64,000 nucleotides of DNA. It comes from Gammaproteobacteria bacterium. GTDB lineage: Bacteria > Pseudomonadota > Gammaproteobacteria > Xanthomonadales > SZUA-36. The stretch is taken from contig JAJFLB010000021.1 in NCBI GenBank assembly GCA_021772915.1, positions 1 through 64,000 of the forward strand. Direction: 5' to 3'. A program made the translations under genes and the position numbers. Below are positions 41,712 to 52,003 of the stretch, piece by piece. Under the pieces are notes generated by a model that searched no databases, was not told the DNA's origin, and saw nothing but the letters and a program-made list of their open reading frames with translations. Positions within the stretch are counted from its first letter, which is position 1. Every line of letters starts with the position of its first letter.

Positions 41712-42578
41712 ATGAACACGACGACACTTGTCCCCAGCCATTTGATGGTTCCTGCCGGCACCGGTAGTCTGGATGCTTATATCCAGGAGGTGAACAAAGT
41801 TCCCATGCTCACATTGGAAGAAGAGCGGGATCTGGCCCACCGGTACCTTGACGAAGGTGATTTGGACGCGGCACGACGTCTGGTATTGGCGCATCTGCGC
41901 TTCGTTGTACACGTGGCCAAAGGGTATGCCGGCTATGGTTTGCAGTTGGGTGATCTTATTCAAGAGGGCAATATCGGCCTGATGAAAGCTGTGAAGCGGT
42001 TTGACCCGTTGCGTGAAGTGCGTCTGGTGTCCTTTGCCGTGCATTGGATACGGGCGGAAATGCATGAGTTTATTCTGCGCAATTGGCGCATAGTCAAGGT
42101 GGCTACTACCAAGGCCCAGCGGAAGTTGTTTTTTAACTTGCGTAAATCCAAGAAACGGCTTGGCTGGCTCAATATGAAAGAAGTCAATATGGTCGCGGAG
42201 AAGCTGGGTGTAAAACCGGAAGTCGTGCTGGAAATGGAATCGCGTCTTTCAGGCCAGGATGTAGGTTTCGATTTATCTTCCAGTTCAGATGATGATGACA
42301 GGCCATATGTGTCGCCGGCGGCTTACCTGGTTAGCGGTTCTGAAAGCCCGGAGCGTGAGCTTGAAGCCGCGGATATGGAGGAGTATCAGAACAATTTGCT
42401 CTACCAGGGTCTGGGTAAACTGGATGAACGCAGTCAGGACATTATTCGCAGTCGTTGGTTGTCTGACACCAAAGCCACCTTGCAGACGTTGGCAGACCGT
42501 TACGGCGTGTCGGCTGAACGTATCCGACAACTGGAAGTCAACGCCATGGGCAAGATCAGGGCAAGTATTAGCGCCTGA
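41712..42578 (+). CDS. rpoH: RNA polymerase sigma-32 (heat shock) factor
   Basis: A 288-residue sigma factor. Region 2 reads [20 protein letters not shown] and the RpoH box [17 protein letters not shown] lies at about residue 133; region 4 ends with [26 protein letters not shown] before the ATG at 41712 decides the start over an in-frame ATG at 41655. Follows ftsEX as in enterobacteria, 212 bases after ftsX, so it likely has its own promoter. Controls chaperone and protease genes. Confidence 0.97.
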   Translation: MNTTTLVPSHLMVPAGTGSLDAYIQEVNKVPMLTLEEERDLAHRYLDEGDLDAARRLVLAHLRFVVHVAKGYAGYGLQLGDLIQEGNIGLMKAVKRFDPLREVRLVSFAVHWIRAEMHEFILRNWRIVKVATTKAQRKLFFNLRKSKKRLGWLNMKEVNMVAEKLGVKPEVVLEMESRLSGQDVGFDLSSSSDDDDRPYVSPAAYLVSGSESPERELEAADMEEYQNNLLYQGLGKLDERSQDIIRSRWLSDTKATLQTLADRYGVSAERIRQLEVNAMGKIRASISA

Positions 42579-42586
42579 GTTGCCAC

Positions 42587-42600
42587 CTAGTGTAGTGTCC
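42587..42600 (+). repeat. Possible degenerate end of the 263 bp element family
   Basis: CTAGTGTAGTGTCC, eight bases after the rpoH stop, resembles the element end CTAGTGTACTGTCACC: TA flanks GTGTA, then one substitution and one missing base. This is the weakest of the solitary copies and no partner end is nearby. Confidence 0.35.
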
Positions 42601-42623
42601 TGTACTAAACGGCGATCAAGACC

Positions 42624-42651
42624 AAAAGGTCTCCCTGGTGGAGGCCTTTTT
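42624..42651. terminator. Bidirectional intrinsic terminator between rpoH and the MBL gene
   Basis: AAAAGGTCTCC (42624-42634) pairs with GGAGGCCTTTT (42640-42650) around a five-base loop, followed by another T on the plus strand; the minus strand also ends in TTTT. An 11-pair stem with one G-T pair should stop rpoH transcription and the opposing gene. Confidence 0.85.
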
Positions 42652-42662
42652 CGTTTGAACCA

Positions 42663-43535
42663 CTACCTTTCCGCTTTTAATTCCGCTTTTGATCGTTGTT
42701 TTGGGGAGATCTTCCGTATTTCTCCTGGCTCGGTAAACAGATCGTAACCACGTAAATCGTGGGGTCGTTTCAAGGGGTCATCGGCTATGGATTTCGGCAC
42801 GTGAACGCCTATGCTGTGACCGGGTTTCACACGCTTGCTCAGAACTTCCAGTCCAAAACGTGAATTGAAAAACCAGTAGGGAGGGAACGCCACATGTGGT
42901 TGGCGGATATCCCAATATTCTGCATCGCGGGCGAAATGAACGTCATTGGGGTCGGCATCGCCCATGTGCAGAACTGTGGTGGTTTGATTCAGGGTGACTC
43001 GCCAGGCAATATTTTCAACCTCGTTTCGCGTCGTTGGCCATCCCGAATGTGGTATCCGCACCGCTTCTATCAGTAAGCCTTCCAAATCCAGAGTTACAGG
43101 TTCGTCCCCATAGGCTAACTCGACAGTGGTCACCCGCTTCAAAATGCTCTTGTTTTCGATGCCGGTTATGGCCTGCAAACCCGTTACCGCCTGAGATGGC
43201 GCATACAAATGTACCCCCGGTTGTGCTACCAGCAAACGCAAGATATCCTCTGGTGAGAAATGGTCGCCGTGATAATGACTGATGAACACGGCATCGATAC
43301 CGTCCCAGGGCGGCGTATTGGCAAAGAGTGCTGCTTTAATTGCCTTTGGCGGTAACTCGTAATGACCGTAGCTATTGCGAAACAGGGGATCAAATAGAAC
43401 TTTCATGTCCTCTTGTGTCACCATCAATCCCGCGTTGGCCACGTAGTTGACACTGACGGTGGGTATAAGTGCTGGCGATTGGCCGAAAGTATTGACTACA
43501 GCACATAGCGATAGCAATGACAGCCATTTCCTCAT
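42663..43535 (-). CDS. Secreted metallo-beta-lactamase-fold hydrolase
   Basis: A 290-residue protein with an N-terminal signal-like segment (MRKWLSLLSLCAVVNTFGQS) and the metal motif His87-Tyr-His89-Gly-Asp91-His92 (SHYHGDHF), His163 in IPHSGWP and later HMGDAD, close to the beta-lactamase/UlaG-like zinc hydrolases. The substrate cannot be told from the sequence; lack of an active-site Asn-Lys pattern makes a true beta-lactamase unlikely. Downstream of gcvP by 82 bases on the same strand; functional link uncertain. Confidence 0.75.
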   Translation of the reverse strand: MRKWLSLLSLCAVVNTFGQSPALIPTVSVNYVANAGLMVTQEDMKVLFDPLFRNSYGHYELPPKAIKAALFANTPPWDGIDAVFISHYHGDHFSPEDILRLLVAQPGVHLYAPSQAVTGLQAITGIENKSILKRVTTVELAYGDEPVTLDLEGLLIEAVRIPHSGWPTTRNEVENIAWRVTLNQTTTVLHMGDADPNDVHFARDAEYWDIRQPHVAFPPYWFFNSRFGLEVLSKRVKPGHSIGVHVPKSIADDPLKRPHDLRGYDLFTEPGEIRKISPKQRSKAELKAER

Positions 43536-43617
43536 TGGTTAATGCCTTGAAGGTGGGACGTTAATAGGAGCATGCTGGCAGGTGCGGCCAGCTCGCTTGT
43601 CACTCCTCAGGCTCCAG

Positions 43618-46530
43618 TCACTGTTTCGGTAAGGGGGGGCATTTGCAGACCAAATTTCTGTCCCCATAAACGTTATCCACGCGGCTGACCACTGGCCAGA
43701 ACTTACTCTGCCATTGCTGGCTGGACGGAAATGCCCCAGTTTCTCGGCTATACGGGTGGCTCCACTCTTCAACCAGGTCACGTTGGATGTGCGGTGCATT
43801 AACCAGGGGATTGTCCTGTTTGTCCAATTCATTGGCTTCGATGGCAGAAATTTCGGCACGGATGGCCAGCATGGCGTTGCAGAACCGATCCAGCTCGTAA
43901 AGTGACTCACTTTCCGTGGGTTCAATCATCAGGGTGCCTGGGACCGGAAAAGATACGGTTGGCGCATGGAAGCCGTAATCCATCAGCCGTTTTGCCACGT
44001 CCTCGTCACTGATTCCGCTTGACTGCCTGAACGGGCGCAAATCGACGATGCACTCATGCGCTACCCGTCCGTTAAGTCCGGTGTAGAGTACGGGAAAGGC
44101 CGCAGCCAGCCGATGTGCAACGTAATTTGCGTTGAGTATGGCCACCTGCGTCGCCTTCTTCATACCATCCCGTCCGAGCATGGAGATATAGGCCCAGGTA
44201 ATGGGCAAAATACCCGCACTGCCCCACGGTGCGGCGGCTATTGCTCCGTTGGAAGCATGCTGACCGGGGATTTTGACCACCTTGTGGCCTGGCAGAAACG
44301 GGGCGAGGTGTGCTCCTGTGCAGATGGGACCTATGCCAGGACCTCCACCGCCGTGTGGAATGCAAAAAGTTTTGTGTAAATTCAGGTGCGAGACATCGGC
44401 ACCAAACTTGCCGGGAGCCGCACAGCCTACCAGGGCGTTGAGGTTGGCGCCGTCAAGATAAACCTGGCCGCCATGTTGGTGTACGATCTCGCATAGTCTG
44501 GTGATTTGCTGCTCAAACACGCCGTGAGTCGAAGGATAGGTAATCATCATGGCTGACAGATTGTCGGCATGTTGCTCTGCTTTTAATTGTAAGTCTTCAA
44601 TGTCCACATTGCCGCTATCATCACAGGCGATGGTGACGATTTCCATGCCCACCATTGCCGCGCTGGCCGGGTTGGTTCCGTGTGCCGAGGATGGTATCAG
44701 GCAAATGTTACGATGCGATTCATGGCGTGACCCATGCCAGGCCTTAATCGCCAGCAATCCTGCGTATTCACCCTGTGAGCCGGCATTGGGTTGCAATGAA
44801 ACTGCAGCGTATCCAGTACAGGCAATCAGCATTTCCTCGAGCTCACGAAATAACCGTTGATAACCTCTTGCCTGGTCGGCAGGTACAAATGGGTGGAGGT
44901 CTGAAAACTCGGGCCAGGTTATGGGTAGCATTTCGGTGCTTGCATTCAGTTTCATGGTGCATGAGCCGAGAGATATCATGGCGTGGGTCAAGGAGAGATC
45001 CTTGTTCTCCAGACGCTTGATGTATCGAAGCATCTCTGTCTCTGCGTGGTAGCGATTAAATACCGGATGTTGTAGAAAACTGCTTTGTCGCTGTAGTCGG
45101 TCGGGCAGGGGTGTAAAAATGCTGCCCATTTTCTCATCGACAGAGACAAAGTCCTCGACCTCAGCTCCTTCGGCAAATACATTCCACAGCTCAATAACGT
45201 GCTCACGGGTGGTTCTCTCATTAATACTGATACCGACCCCCCCATGCCCTCTAAACAGATTTATGCCAGCGTCCTGCGCCCCGGTGCAGATACGCTCCGC
45301 ATCTTCATCCGGCAATTCAATTGTGATGGTGTCGAACCAGGCCGTATTGGCAGGCTGAAAACCCAGCGGCTTGAGACCCTCAGCCAAAATGCTTGTCAGC
45401 CTGTGTACACGTCGGGCTATGCGTTGCAAGCCGACAGGACCATGATAAACAGCATACATACCGGCCATAACCGCGAGCAATGCCTGCGAAGTGCAGATAT
45501 TGCTGGTGGCGTTGTCGCGGCGAATGTGCTGCTCTCTGGTTTGCAAGGCCATACGCAATGCAGCTTGTCCGTGGCGGTCCCTGGAGACACCGATAATGCG
45601 GCCAGGAACCGAGCGCTTAAAGCTCTCCCGGGTGGCGAAAAATGCCGCATGAGGCCCGCCGTAACCCAGGGGGATACCGAACCGCTGTGCCGAGCCAACG
45701 ACTATATCCGCATCCATCTCTCCCGGAGGGGTTAGCAGAACCAGGCTCATTAAATCTGCCACTACTACTGCCAGTGCACCCCCTTCATGTGCTGCTTCTA
45801 TTGCGGGGGTAAGTTGATTCACCTCCCCGTTGGCAGCGGTGTATTGCAACAACACTCCGAAGAACTCACCGTGGTCTATGGGTTGGGTGGGGTCGGCTGT
45901 GACCACTTCAAAACCAAAATGTTCAGCCCGTGTCTGCAACACATCCAACACCTGAGGTAACACACAATCGTCAACCAGAAATCGCATGCTTCTGGATTTC
46001 CGGTTAACACGTTTGCACATGGCCATGGCTTCTGCTGCCGCTGTAGCTTCATCGAGCAAAGAGGCATTGGACAATTCCATCCCGGTCAGGTCGCATATCA
46101 TATGCTGGTAGTTCAGCATTGCTTCCAGCCGCCCCTGTGAGATTTCAGCCTGGTAGGGTGTGTAGGCCGTGTACCAGCCAGGATTTTCCAAAACATTGCG
46201 CAGAATGACCGGGGGTGTGATTGTGTCGTGATAACCCATGCCAATCATGCTGTGTTTCAGGACATTAAGACTGGCCATCTCACGCAAGCTGCCCAGGGTT
46301 GTGATTTCATTTCTTGCCCCCGGAAGCTCCAGTGGTTCATTGCTGCGTATGGTCGATGGCAAGGTGCTTTCGATCAATGCGTCCAGTGACTCAGTTTCCA
46401 GCGTGTCGAGCATATGGTTGATCTGAGCGTCACTCGGGCCGATGTGACGACGGACAAATTCCGCATGGTCTTCCAGTTCCGTCAAGGGGGAATCAGCAAC
46501 GACTCCGGGGTGGTTGAACTTATTCGGCAT
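43618..46530 (-). CDS. gcvP: Glycine dehydrogenase (aminomethyl-transferring), P protein
   Basis: A 970-residue single-chain P protein of the glycine cleavage system, decarboxylating glycine onto lipoyl H protein. The PLP lysine is Lys720 in [36 protein letters not shown] and [20 protein letters not shown] are conserved halves of the fused dimer. GGGAG precedes the ATG. The T and H protein genes are not here, and the 85-base gap upstream is too short for a tandem glycine riboswitch. Confidence 0.96.
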   Translation of the reverse strand: MPNKFNHPGVVADSPLTELEDHAEFVRRHIGPSDAQINHMLDTLETESLDALIESTLPSTIRSNEPLELPGARNEITTLGSLREMASLNVLKHSMIGMGYHDTITPPVILRNVLENPGWYTAYTPYQAEISQGRLEAMLNYQHMICDLTGMELSNASLLDEATAAAEAMAMCKRVNRKSRSMRFLVDDCVLPQVLDVLQTRAEHFGFEVVTADPTQPIDHGEFFGVLLQYTAANGEVNQLTPAIEAAHEGGALAVVVADLMSLVLLTPPGEMDADIVVGSAQRFGIPLGYGGPHAAFFATRESFKRSVPGRIIGVSRDRHGQAALRMALQTREQHIRRDNATSNICTSQALLAVMAGMYAVYHGPVGLQRIARRVHRLTSILAEGLKPLGFQPANTAWFDTITIELPDEDAERICTGAQDAGINLFRGHGGVGISINERTTREHVIELWNVFAEGAEVEDFVSVDEKMGSIFTPLPDRLQRQSSFLQHPVFNRYHAETEMLRYIKRLENKDLSLTHAMISLGSCTMKLNASTEMLPITWPEFSDLHPFVPADQARGYQRLFRELEEMLIACTGYAAVSLQPNAGSQGEYAGLLAIKAWHGSRHESHRNICLIPSSAHGTNPASAAMVGMEIVTIACDDSGNVDIEDLQLKAEQHADNLSAMMITYPSTHGVFEQQITRLCEIVHQHGGQVYLDGANLNALVGCAAPGKFGADVSHLNLHKTFCIPHGGGGPGIGPICTGAHLAPFLPGHKVVKIPGQHASNGAIAAAPWGSAGILPITWAYISMLGRDGMKKATQVAILNANYVAHRLAAAFPVLYTGLNGRVAHECIVDLRPFRQSSGISDEDVAKRLMDYGFHAPTVSFPVPGTLMIEPTESESLYELDRFCNAMLAIRAEISAIEANELDKQDNPLVNAPHIQRDLVEEWSHPYSRETGAFPSSQQWQSKFWPVVSRVDNVYGDRNLVCKCPPLPKQ

Positions 46531-46615
46531 GGTAAAACTCCCAGGACCCCGGTGTAATACATCGAGTGGATTGCACGCTCACCCCCCCCTTTTGATTATT
46601 TACGGCCGGGCGCAC

Positions 46616-47494
46616 TTAAAGGAGTCCCAGAGTGATGAGGTAGTGGTCGACCAACAAGAACATAAACAGAACCATCAGATAGGTGATTGAGAAGGCGAAG
46701 GTGTGCATCGGCAGCAGCACGTCTTTACTTTTCATCATGCGCAAGGCGTACCTCAAAAAGCCTACATTGAGCACAGTGACCCCCGCGAAGTAGATCAGGC
46801 CGCTCATGCCTGTGAGATAGGGCAGCGTGGTGACGATGATCAGCAAAATCGTGTAAAGGAGGATCTGTAAACGGGTGAACGCTACACCGTGCGTTACAGG
46901 CAGCATGGGGATGTCCACTGACGCATACTCATCTTTTCGGTAAATCGCCAAGGCCCAGAAATGCGGTGGGGTCCAGACGAATATTATCAGGAACAGCAAC
47001 AGTGCTTGCGGGTCCAGACTGCCGGTGACGGCGGTCCAACCGAGGACCGGCGGCGCTGCTCCTGCGGCACCACCAATCACTATATTTTGCGGGGTTGCGC
47101 GCTTCAGCCAGGCGGTGTAAATGATGGCATAGCCAATCAGGGATAGAAACGTCAGTATCGCGGTGAGCGAATTAACCCAGACAATCAGTATGGCCATTGC
47201 AATCGAACCCAGTGACATGGCAAATAGCAATACGCCGGGTCCCTGTAACTGTCCGCTGGCCAGTGGACGGTGTTTTGTGCGTGACATACCTGCGTCGATG
47301 CGTCTGTCCAGCAGATGGTTGACGGCGGCTGCAGAGGATGCCGCCAGTCCAATTCCCAAAGTACCTGCCAAGAGGGCGCTTGCTGGAGGCCATCCGGGTA
47401 CGGCCATGAACATGCCTACAATCGCCGTAAAGACGATCAGTGCCACCACGCGTGGTTTGCATAGCTCCAGATATTGGTAATAGGTATCTGACAC
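46616..47494 (-). CDS. ctaB: Protoheme IX farnesyltransferase (heme O synthase)
   Basis: A 292-residue UbiA-type membrane prenyltransferase adding farnesyl to heme B. The metal-diphosphate motif [20 protein letters not shown] is at about residues 60-80, and a second polar loop has [10 protein letters not shown]. About seven to nine TM segments. GTG start. Also named cyoE. Downstream of ctaA by 23 bases, same strand. Confidence 0.94.
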   Translation of the reverse strand: MSDTYYQYLELCKPRVVALIVFTAIVGMFMAVPGWPPASALLAGTLGIGLAASSAAAVNHLLDRRIDAGMSRTKHRPLASGQLQGPGVLLFAMSLGSIAMAILIVWVNSLTAILTFLSLIGYAIIYTAWLKRATPQNIVIGGAAGAAPPVLGWTAVTGSLDPQALLLFLIIFVWTPPHFWALAIYRKDEYASVDIPMLPVTHGVAFTRLQILLYTILLIIVTTLPYLTGMSGLIYFAGVTVLNVGFLRYALRMMKSKDVLLPMHTFAFSITYLMVLFMFLLVDHYLITLGLL

Positions 47495-47517
47495 GTTTTT
47501 TCAGCCTGGATGCTTCA

Positions 47518-48513
47518 CTATTGGTACCTGTGATCGGAAGCTTTGCTGAGCAAACCCAGCATCGTGGCCAACAACAATGTGGCACCGGCGTTGTGGGCGG
47601 TTGCGACCCAGAGCGGTAAGACCCATGCAATATTCAACACACCCAGGGTGAATTGTGCGATCAGCAATGTCATCAGTAACCTTCCACCGGCCCGTAGTTG
47701 GGGAACTCTGAGTAACCGTAAGGCCAGGCTTGCCAGTACCAGCAGGGTTACAATGGCACCAATCCTGTGTGCCAGGTGCACGGCAATTCGTGCCGGGCGG
47801 TCCAAAAGTCCGCCTTCATAGTTTACGCCGACTTCACGCCACAATACGAAGCCCTCACGAAAACTGGTTTCAGGCCACCATTGTCCAGTACACAATGGAA
47901 TGTCCGGGCAAGCGAGCGCTGCGTAGTTGGCGCTGGTCCACCCACCCAACGCAATTTGCAGCCCCAACACAACAATACCCGTGATAATCCCTGCACGTAC
48001 TCGCCTGACTCTCATGTCCGGCCGTCCAGCTGGTTGGCGTCGACTTGAATACACAAGCCACAGCAGCAGTGAAAAGCTGGTAAGCCCGCCCAATAGATGG
48101 GCCATTACGATGATGGGTTTTAGCTTAAGTGTGACCGTCCACATACCCAGTAAGGCCTGCAAAATGATCAGAGCAGCCAGTGCTGTTGTCAGCAGTCTGA
48201 AATAGCTGCTGGGCTGCGGGTCGCGCCAGGCTTTCAGGGTCAGTGTGAACACCAGCAACATCAGGATTCCAGCCAGATAGCGGTGTACCATTTCCTTCCA
48301 CGCTTTGGTGGACTCAAATGGACGCTCCGGAAATGCCTGGTTGGCCGTTACTACTTCCTGTGCCGCTGCAGGCCAGGTGAGTTGACCATAACAACCAGGC
48401 CAGTCGGGGCAACCCAGTCCCGCGTGGGACAGTCTGACCCAGGCACCCAGTACGATGACGCAAAATGCCACAATTGCAGCAATCATGGCTAGTCTGTGAA
48501 AGGTCTGGTTCAC
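47518..48513 (-). CDS. ctaA: Heme A synthase (CtaA/COX15)
   Basis: A membrane protein converting heme O to heme A. GAWVRLSHAGLGCPDWPGCYGQL follows the first TM (shown here in part: SHAGLGCPDWPGC), with conserved His residues in MVHRYLAG, VMAHLLGG, HLAHRIGA and TAHNAGA. The GTG at 48513 has AGGAG eight bases upstream and gives 331 residues; an in-frame TTG at 48600 would add 29 residues before the first helix. Together with ctaB it makes heme A for aa3-type oxidases. Confidence 0.88.
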   Translation of the reverse strand: MNQTFHRLAMIAAIVAFCVIVLGAWVRLSHAGLGCPDWPGCYGQLTWPAAAQEVVTANQAFPERPFESTKAWKEMVHRYLAGILMLLVFTLTLKAWRDPQPSSYFRLLTTALAALIILQALLGMWTVTLKLKPIIVMAHLLGGLTSFSLLLWLVYSSRRQPAGRPDMRVRRVRAGIITGIVVLGLQIALGGWTSANYAALACPDIPLCTGQWWPETSFREGFVLWREVGVNYEGGLLDRPARIAVHLAHRIGAIVTLLVLASLALRLLRVPQLRAGGRLLMTLLIAQFTLGVLNIAWVLPLWVATAHNAGATLLLATMLGLLSKASDHRYQ

Positions 48514-48636
48514 GGCGAGTTCTCCTGCTTGGACCATTTCAACAAATGTCTGAGGTTCTTGTGAAGGAGTTTCTGACTCATTCGTTGATGAGTGTTTCAA
48601 TCCTGAACATTTTACATCTTATTTCAGTCTTTCTCG

Positions 48637-49053
48637 CTAGTCTCCGGGCAACAACTTGACGTTTGCCACTGGCAATTGTGGTGGCGTATTTTGCAAAAGC
48701 AATAATTCGGTTGTTGCTGGAAGCGCCATGCCAACCAGTATCAGAATAGGTACCAGCGCCCAGATGATCTCTACAAGGACTGAATGGTTGAATTTCACAA
48801 CCCGGTGACGATCCATCTTGCGGTGCAGAACAATGGACGCCAGCATCGCCGCAATGACACCCATGCCGATGGTTACGCAAATCCACAAAATGATGGTTTG
48901 CAGGCCATATACATCAGTGCCCGGTGACGTTGCGCCCTGTGAAATTTGGGATGGGCCGGTTGCCAGTTCCGGTGCTGCAAACAGCAGCCACGTGGCTGCC
49001 CCCAAAGCTGCCAGTATGGCAAGACCTACAATGACCGTATTTTCTTTTTTCAT
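48637..49053 (-). pseudogene. coxB: Cytochrome c oxidase subunit II, truncated before the CuA domain
   Basis: A 138-residue product with one N-terminal hydrophobic segment (about 7-27) and the subunit II helix pair: one helix near 50-78, then HSVLVEIIWALVPILILVGM near 90-110. It ends ANVKLLPGD just where the copper (CuA) cupredoxin domain should start, and only 123 bases remain to ctaA, so the domain is gone rather than frameshifted. The start is the ATG at 49053. No coxA or coxC is adjacent, so this looks like a remnant of a deleted cox operon; a new use as a membrane protein is possible. Confidence 0.65.
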
Positions 49054-49631
49054 CAAAACCTGGGCTTCAAGATTTCGTCACAGTGTTAAGTGCCATGCAC
49101 CACCAAAGCAATTTACCGACATTTCCCCCCCCCATTTTCAGGTGGCTTTTGCGGACCTTACGTTATAAGGTTGACAGTAAACCAGTGGTAACAAAGAATT
49201 TCCTGAACCTTGATCAATAAGGGTCAAACCTTAACAGGCAATTGTAACTTTCCTGCCGTTGTGTGGGCAAGGGCTAGTGCTCCGTCCATGTGATAACTGC
49301 GAGTTCAGCGAGTTGGGAAGTGGTTGACCGTAGGGTTGCAGCACGCAGGTAATGGCCCGGTCCTTACCAAGTGATGCAACCAGACACTGTGCCAGCAGTG
49401 GAGTTTGTACCCACAAACCTGAGACCGGCTCGATCCTTTGGGATACGGTACCTGGTGGTGGTACATTGGTTGACTAAACTTTAATTCTAAGGTCAGGTCA
49501 CAGTTCTGCAAAGTCGCGTTAAAAATCTGGAGACATGTGGGTGAATAAAGTATGGAAGTCGGGAAGACAATGCCGCTAATCTGGCAATCTGGTAGGTCTT
49601 GCCAGAAGCCGGGGCGCCAGGAGTCTGACAC
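49054..49631. other. 578-base gap with an element-end relic and a C9 tract
   Basis: Between the divergent coxB remnant and gspA. A run of nine C (49125-49133) precedes 49160-49184, where ACGTTATAAGG, then TGACAGTA, matches the right end of the 263 bp element at 23 of 26 positions; no matching left end is near. I see no credible gene, hairpin terminator or tRNA in the rest, which presumably contains the gspA promoter. Confidence 0.55.
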
Positions 49632-51278
49632 GTGTACCTGAGCTATTTTGGCCTCAATGAAGCGCCTTTTTCGATCACGCCTGATCCTGCCTTCGTCTAC
49701 CTGAGTCCGCGTCACCGGGATGCGCTTGCACATCTGCTCTACGGCATAGGCAAAGGTGGCAGTGGAGGTTTTGTCCAACTCACAGGTGAAGTGGGCACCG
49801 GCAAAACCACCTTGTGCAGGTGTCTGCTGGAGCAGATTCCGGAAGACACGCAAATTGCTCTGCTGCTTAACCCGTTGGTAACACCAAGTGAACTGCTGGC
49901 AGCGATCTCCGAGGAGCTGGGAATTGATATCAGTGACTCGCACGGTAGCAATCGTTTACTGGTCAACGGGCTGAATGGTTACTTGCTTGCGGCTCACGGG
50001 CGCGGTGAGCACGTAGTCGTGGTGATTGACGAAGCACAAAACCTGAGTCCGGAAGCGCTGGAGCAAGTCAGGTTGTTAACCAATCTTGAAACCAGCAAAG
50101 AAAAACTGCTGCAAATCATTTTGTTGGGTCAGCCCGAGCTGAGGGAACTGCTGCAGCGTACCAACCTGCGCCAGTTGGCGCAGCGAATTACTGCCCGTTA
50201 TCATTTGAGCCCGCTTGGGTGGCGGGATACACACCTGTATGTTCGTCACCGTATGAGGATCGCAGGGGCACAAAGCAATCCTTTTCAACGTCGTGCCATG
50301 AATGCGCTCTATTATCGTTCGCAGGGCATACCGAGGCTGATCAATATTATTGCCGACCGGGCGCTGGTTGCGGCGTTTGCAAAGGAACGTAGCCAAGTAA
50401 CGGCTGCGATGGTGAACGCGGCCGCCAATGAAGTGCAGTTGGGTGAACGTCGGGTACAACGAGTACGTTGGCCCTGGCTGGCGGGTGCCACGGTCATCAC
50501 GGTCATTCTCGCTTTGATGGTTGTTAAGTTCACGGGTGTGGGTTTTTCCACGGATTTGGTGAGCCCGCCATCGGAAGTTGCCGTTGCTCAGGCCGTGGTT
50601 CAGGAGCCTGTGCCAAAGCCGGCGACAGGACAGGCAGACCAGATACTGGTGGCTGGCAGCGCAGTTGCTCAGGGAATAAATACGCAGCTGGATTCCAGCT
50701 GGCTCGACGACCACCAGCAGGACATCTGGCAGGGTCTGGCGGATGTCTGGCACGACAGCGAGTCCGCCCTGGCAATACAACAAGCATGTGTTGACAATAA
50801 GCTGAGTCATTATGTTTGTTTGCACGATTTGGGGAGTTGGTCGAAAATTAAGCGGCTGGGATTACCGGTAGTACTTGTCCTGCACGGGAGTAATCTCGCC
50901 AATCTGCTATTGCTGGGTATTGATGATGAAAGGCTATTGGTAGGGGTTGGCGAGAGGGCGTTGACGGTATCGCGCGTCGTGGTAGATTCAATGTGGTTGG
51001 GGGCCTATTTTGTGGCGTGGCCACAAGCACCCGGCTGGCCTGTTCGAGTTCGGTTGGGTGACGACGGCCCCGCGGTGGCGACAATTATGGAAATGGCGGC
51101 TCGCGTTGATATGCCTTACCATGGAGGCACGGCATTTGATGCTGATTTTGAACGCTGGCTAAAAAGTTTTCAGCTTAGAAATGGCCTGGAGGCGGACGGT
51201 ATTGTTGGCCGCTTCACACTGCTTCATTTGATGACTGCGTCAATTGAAGATCCACGACTGTTACAGACCTGGGAGTAG
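49632..51278 (+). CDS. gspA: General secretion pathway ATPase GspA/ExeA
   Basis: A 548-residue AAA ATPase with Walker A GEVGTGKTT (52-60), Walker B VVVVIDEAQN (128-137), one TM helix near 280-300 (WLAGATVITVILALMVV) and a periplasmic part ending in a peptidoglycan-binding domain (FQLRNGLEADGIVGRFTLLH). In Aeromonas ExeAB, a GspA homologue helps the type II secretin ring pass the cell wall. GTG start with AGGAG at 49619-49623. gspB follows after six bases; no other gsp genes are here. Confidence 0.88.
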   Translation: MYLSYFGLNEAPFSITPDPAFVYLSPRHRDALAHLLYGIGKGGSGGFVQLTGEVGTGKTTLCRCLLEQIPEDTQIALLLNPLVTPSELLAAISEELGIDISDSHGSNRLLVNGLNGYLLAAHGRGEHVVVVIDEAQNLSPEALEQVRLLTNLETSKEKLLQIILLGQPELRELLQRTNLRQLAQRITARYHLSPLGWRDTHLYVRHRMRIAGAQSNPFQRRAMNALYYRSQGIPRLINIIADRALVAAFAKERSQVTAAMVNAAANEVQLGERRVQRVRWPWLAGATVITVILALMVVKFTGVGFSTDLVSPPSEVAVAQAVVQEPVPKPATGQADQILVAGSAVAQGINTQLDSSWLDDHQQDIWQGLADVWHDSESALAIQQACVDNKLSHYVCLHDLGSWSKIKRLGLPVVLVLHGSNLANLLLLGIDDERLLVGVGERALTVSRVVVDSMWLGAYFVAWPQAPGWPVRVRLGDDGPAVATIMEMAARVDMPYHGGTAFDADFERWLKSFQLRNGLEADGIVGRFTLLHLMTASIEDPRLLQTWE

Positions 51279-51284
51279 CAACGG

Positions 51285-51992
51285 ATGTCCATCCTTCTTG
51301 ACGCCCTTCGAAAGTCTGAAAACAGTCGCCGGCAGGTTGATATCAACACCCTGCATCTGGATACGGCGACCGACCCTGGGCAGGAACCGCTGCAGGTGGG
51401 TTCATTCCTCCTGGTGCTTGCTGCGGCATTGTTTTTTAGTGGCTGGTTTGTATGGCGTCAATACCAGTTACCGGTGGGCAGCTATCAACCACCGGTTACC
51501 CTGACCGATGGAAGAGGCCAGAATGTAGCCAACCCACCGGCAAACAACGACACAGGTGCAAACGTAAACACCGAGGTAGCAGTAGCAGGTGTTGCCGATA
51601 GTAGTGCCGCCGTGTCTGAGGACAGGACACCGGTTGAATCCTACCAGGAGCCCGTGTCCACACCCCCACAAACAATAGCCGGGACGACGAGTCCGGCAGT
51701 ACCTGTCCCGGGAACGAGTGGACCAGTGGCGGATGTGGAAGAAAAACTGCCTCCACTGAAACCTGAGCCCATCGGTTATTGGAGTTTACCCGATGCGGTA
51801 CGGTCGAGCGTCCCTGAAATGAAATTCAATGTGCTGGTTTATGCATCAAACCCCAACGAGAGATTTGTAATGATTGGCGGTCAGCGTTTAAAGGAAGGTG
51901 ATAGTTATCAACCTGGTCTTGTGGTGAATGAGATTCGGAGTGATGGGGTTATTTTTGAATATCGGCTATACCAGTTCCTGGTAGAGAGATAA
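51285..51992 (+). CDS. gspB: General secretion pathway protein B
   Basis: A 235-residue, single-pass protein: MSILLDALRKSENSRRQVDI at the start, TM helix near 40-58, a Pro/Thr/Val-rich linker (about 65-160), and the C-terminal GspB domain with VYASNPNERFVMIGGQRLKE and GVIFEYRLYQFLVER. Partner of GspA in placing the secretin. Its linker is lower in complexity than its neighbours. Confidence 0.85.
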   Translation: MSILLDALRKSENSRRQVDINTLHLDTATDPGQEPLQVGSFLLVLAAALFFSGWFVWRQYQLPVGSYQPPVTLTDGRGQNVANPPANNDTGANVNTEVAVAGVADSSAAVSEDRTPVESYQEPVSTPPQTIAGTTSPAVPVPGTSGPVADVEEKLPPLKPEPIGYWSLPDAVRSSVPEMKFNVLVYASNPNERFVMIGGQRLKEGDSYQPGLVVNEIRSDGVIFEYRLYQFLVER

Positions 51993-52003
51993 GTCATTTT
52001 CTG

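Noticed and set aside
46531-46615. Glycine riboswitch upstream of gcvP
   Set aside because: The gap is only 85 bases, includes the end of the next gene's surroundings and a C run, and shows no tandem aptamer pattern.
49217-49235. TTGAT...GTCAA as an FNR site
   Set aside because: Half-site spacing and the second half do not fit TTGAT-N4-ATCAA.
49305-49943. Long minus-strand reading frame across the start of gspA
   Set aside because: It overlaps the well-supported gspA gene and has no recognisable motif; it is a shadow frame.
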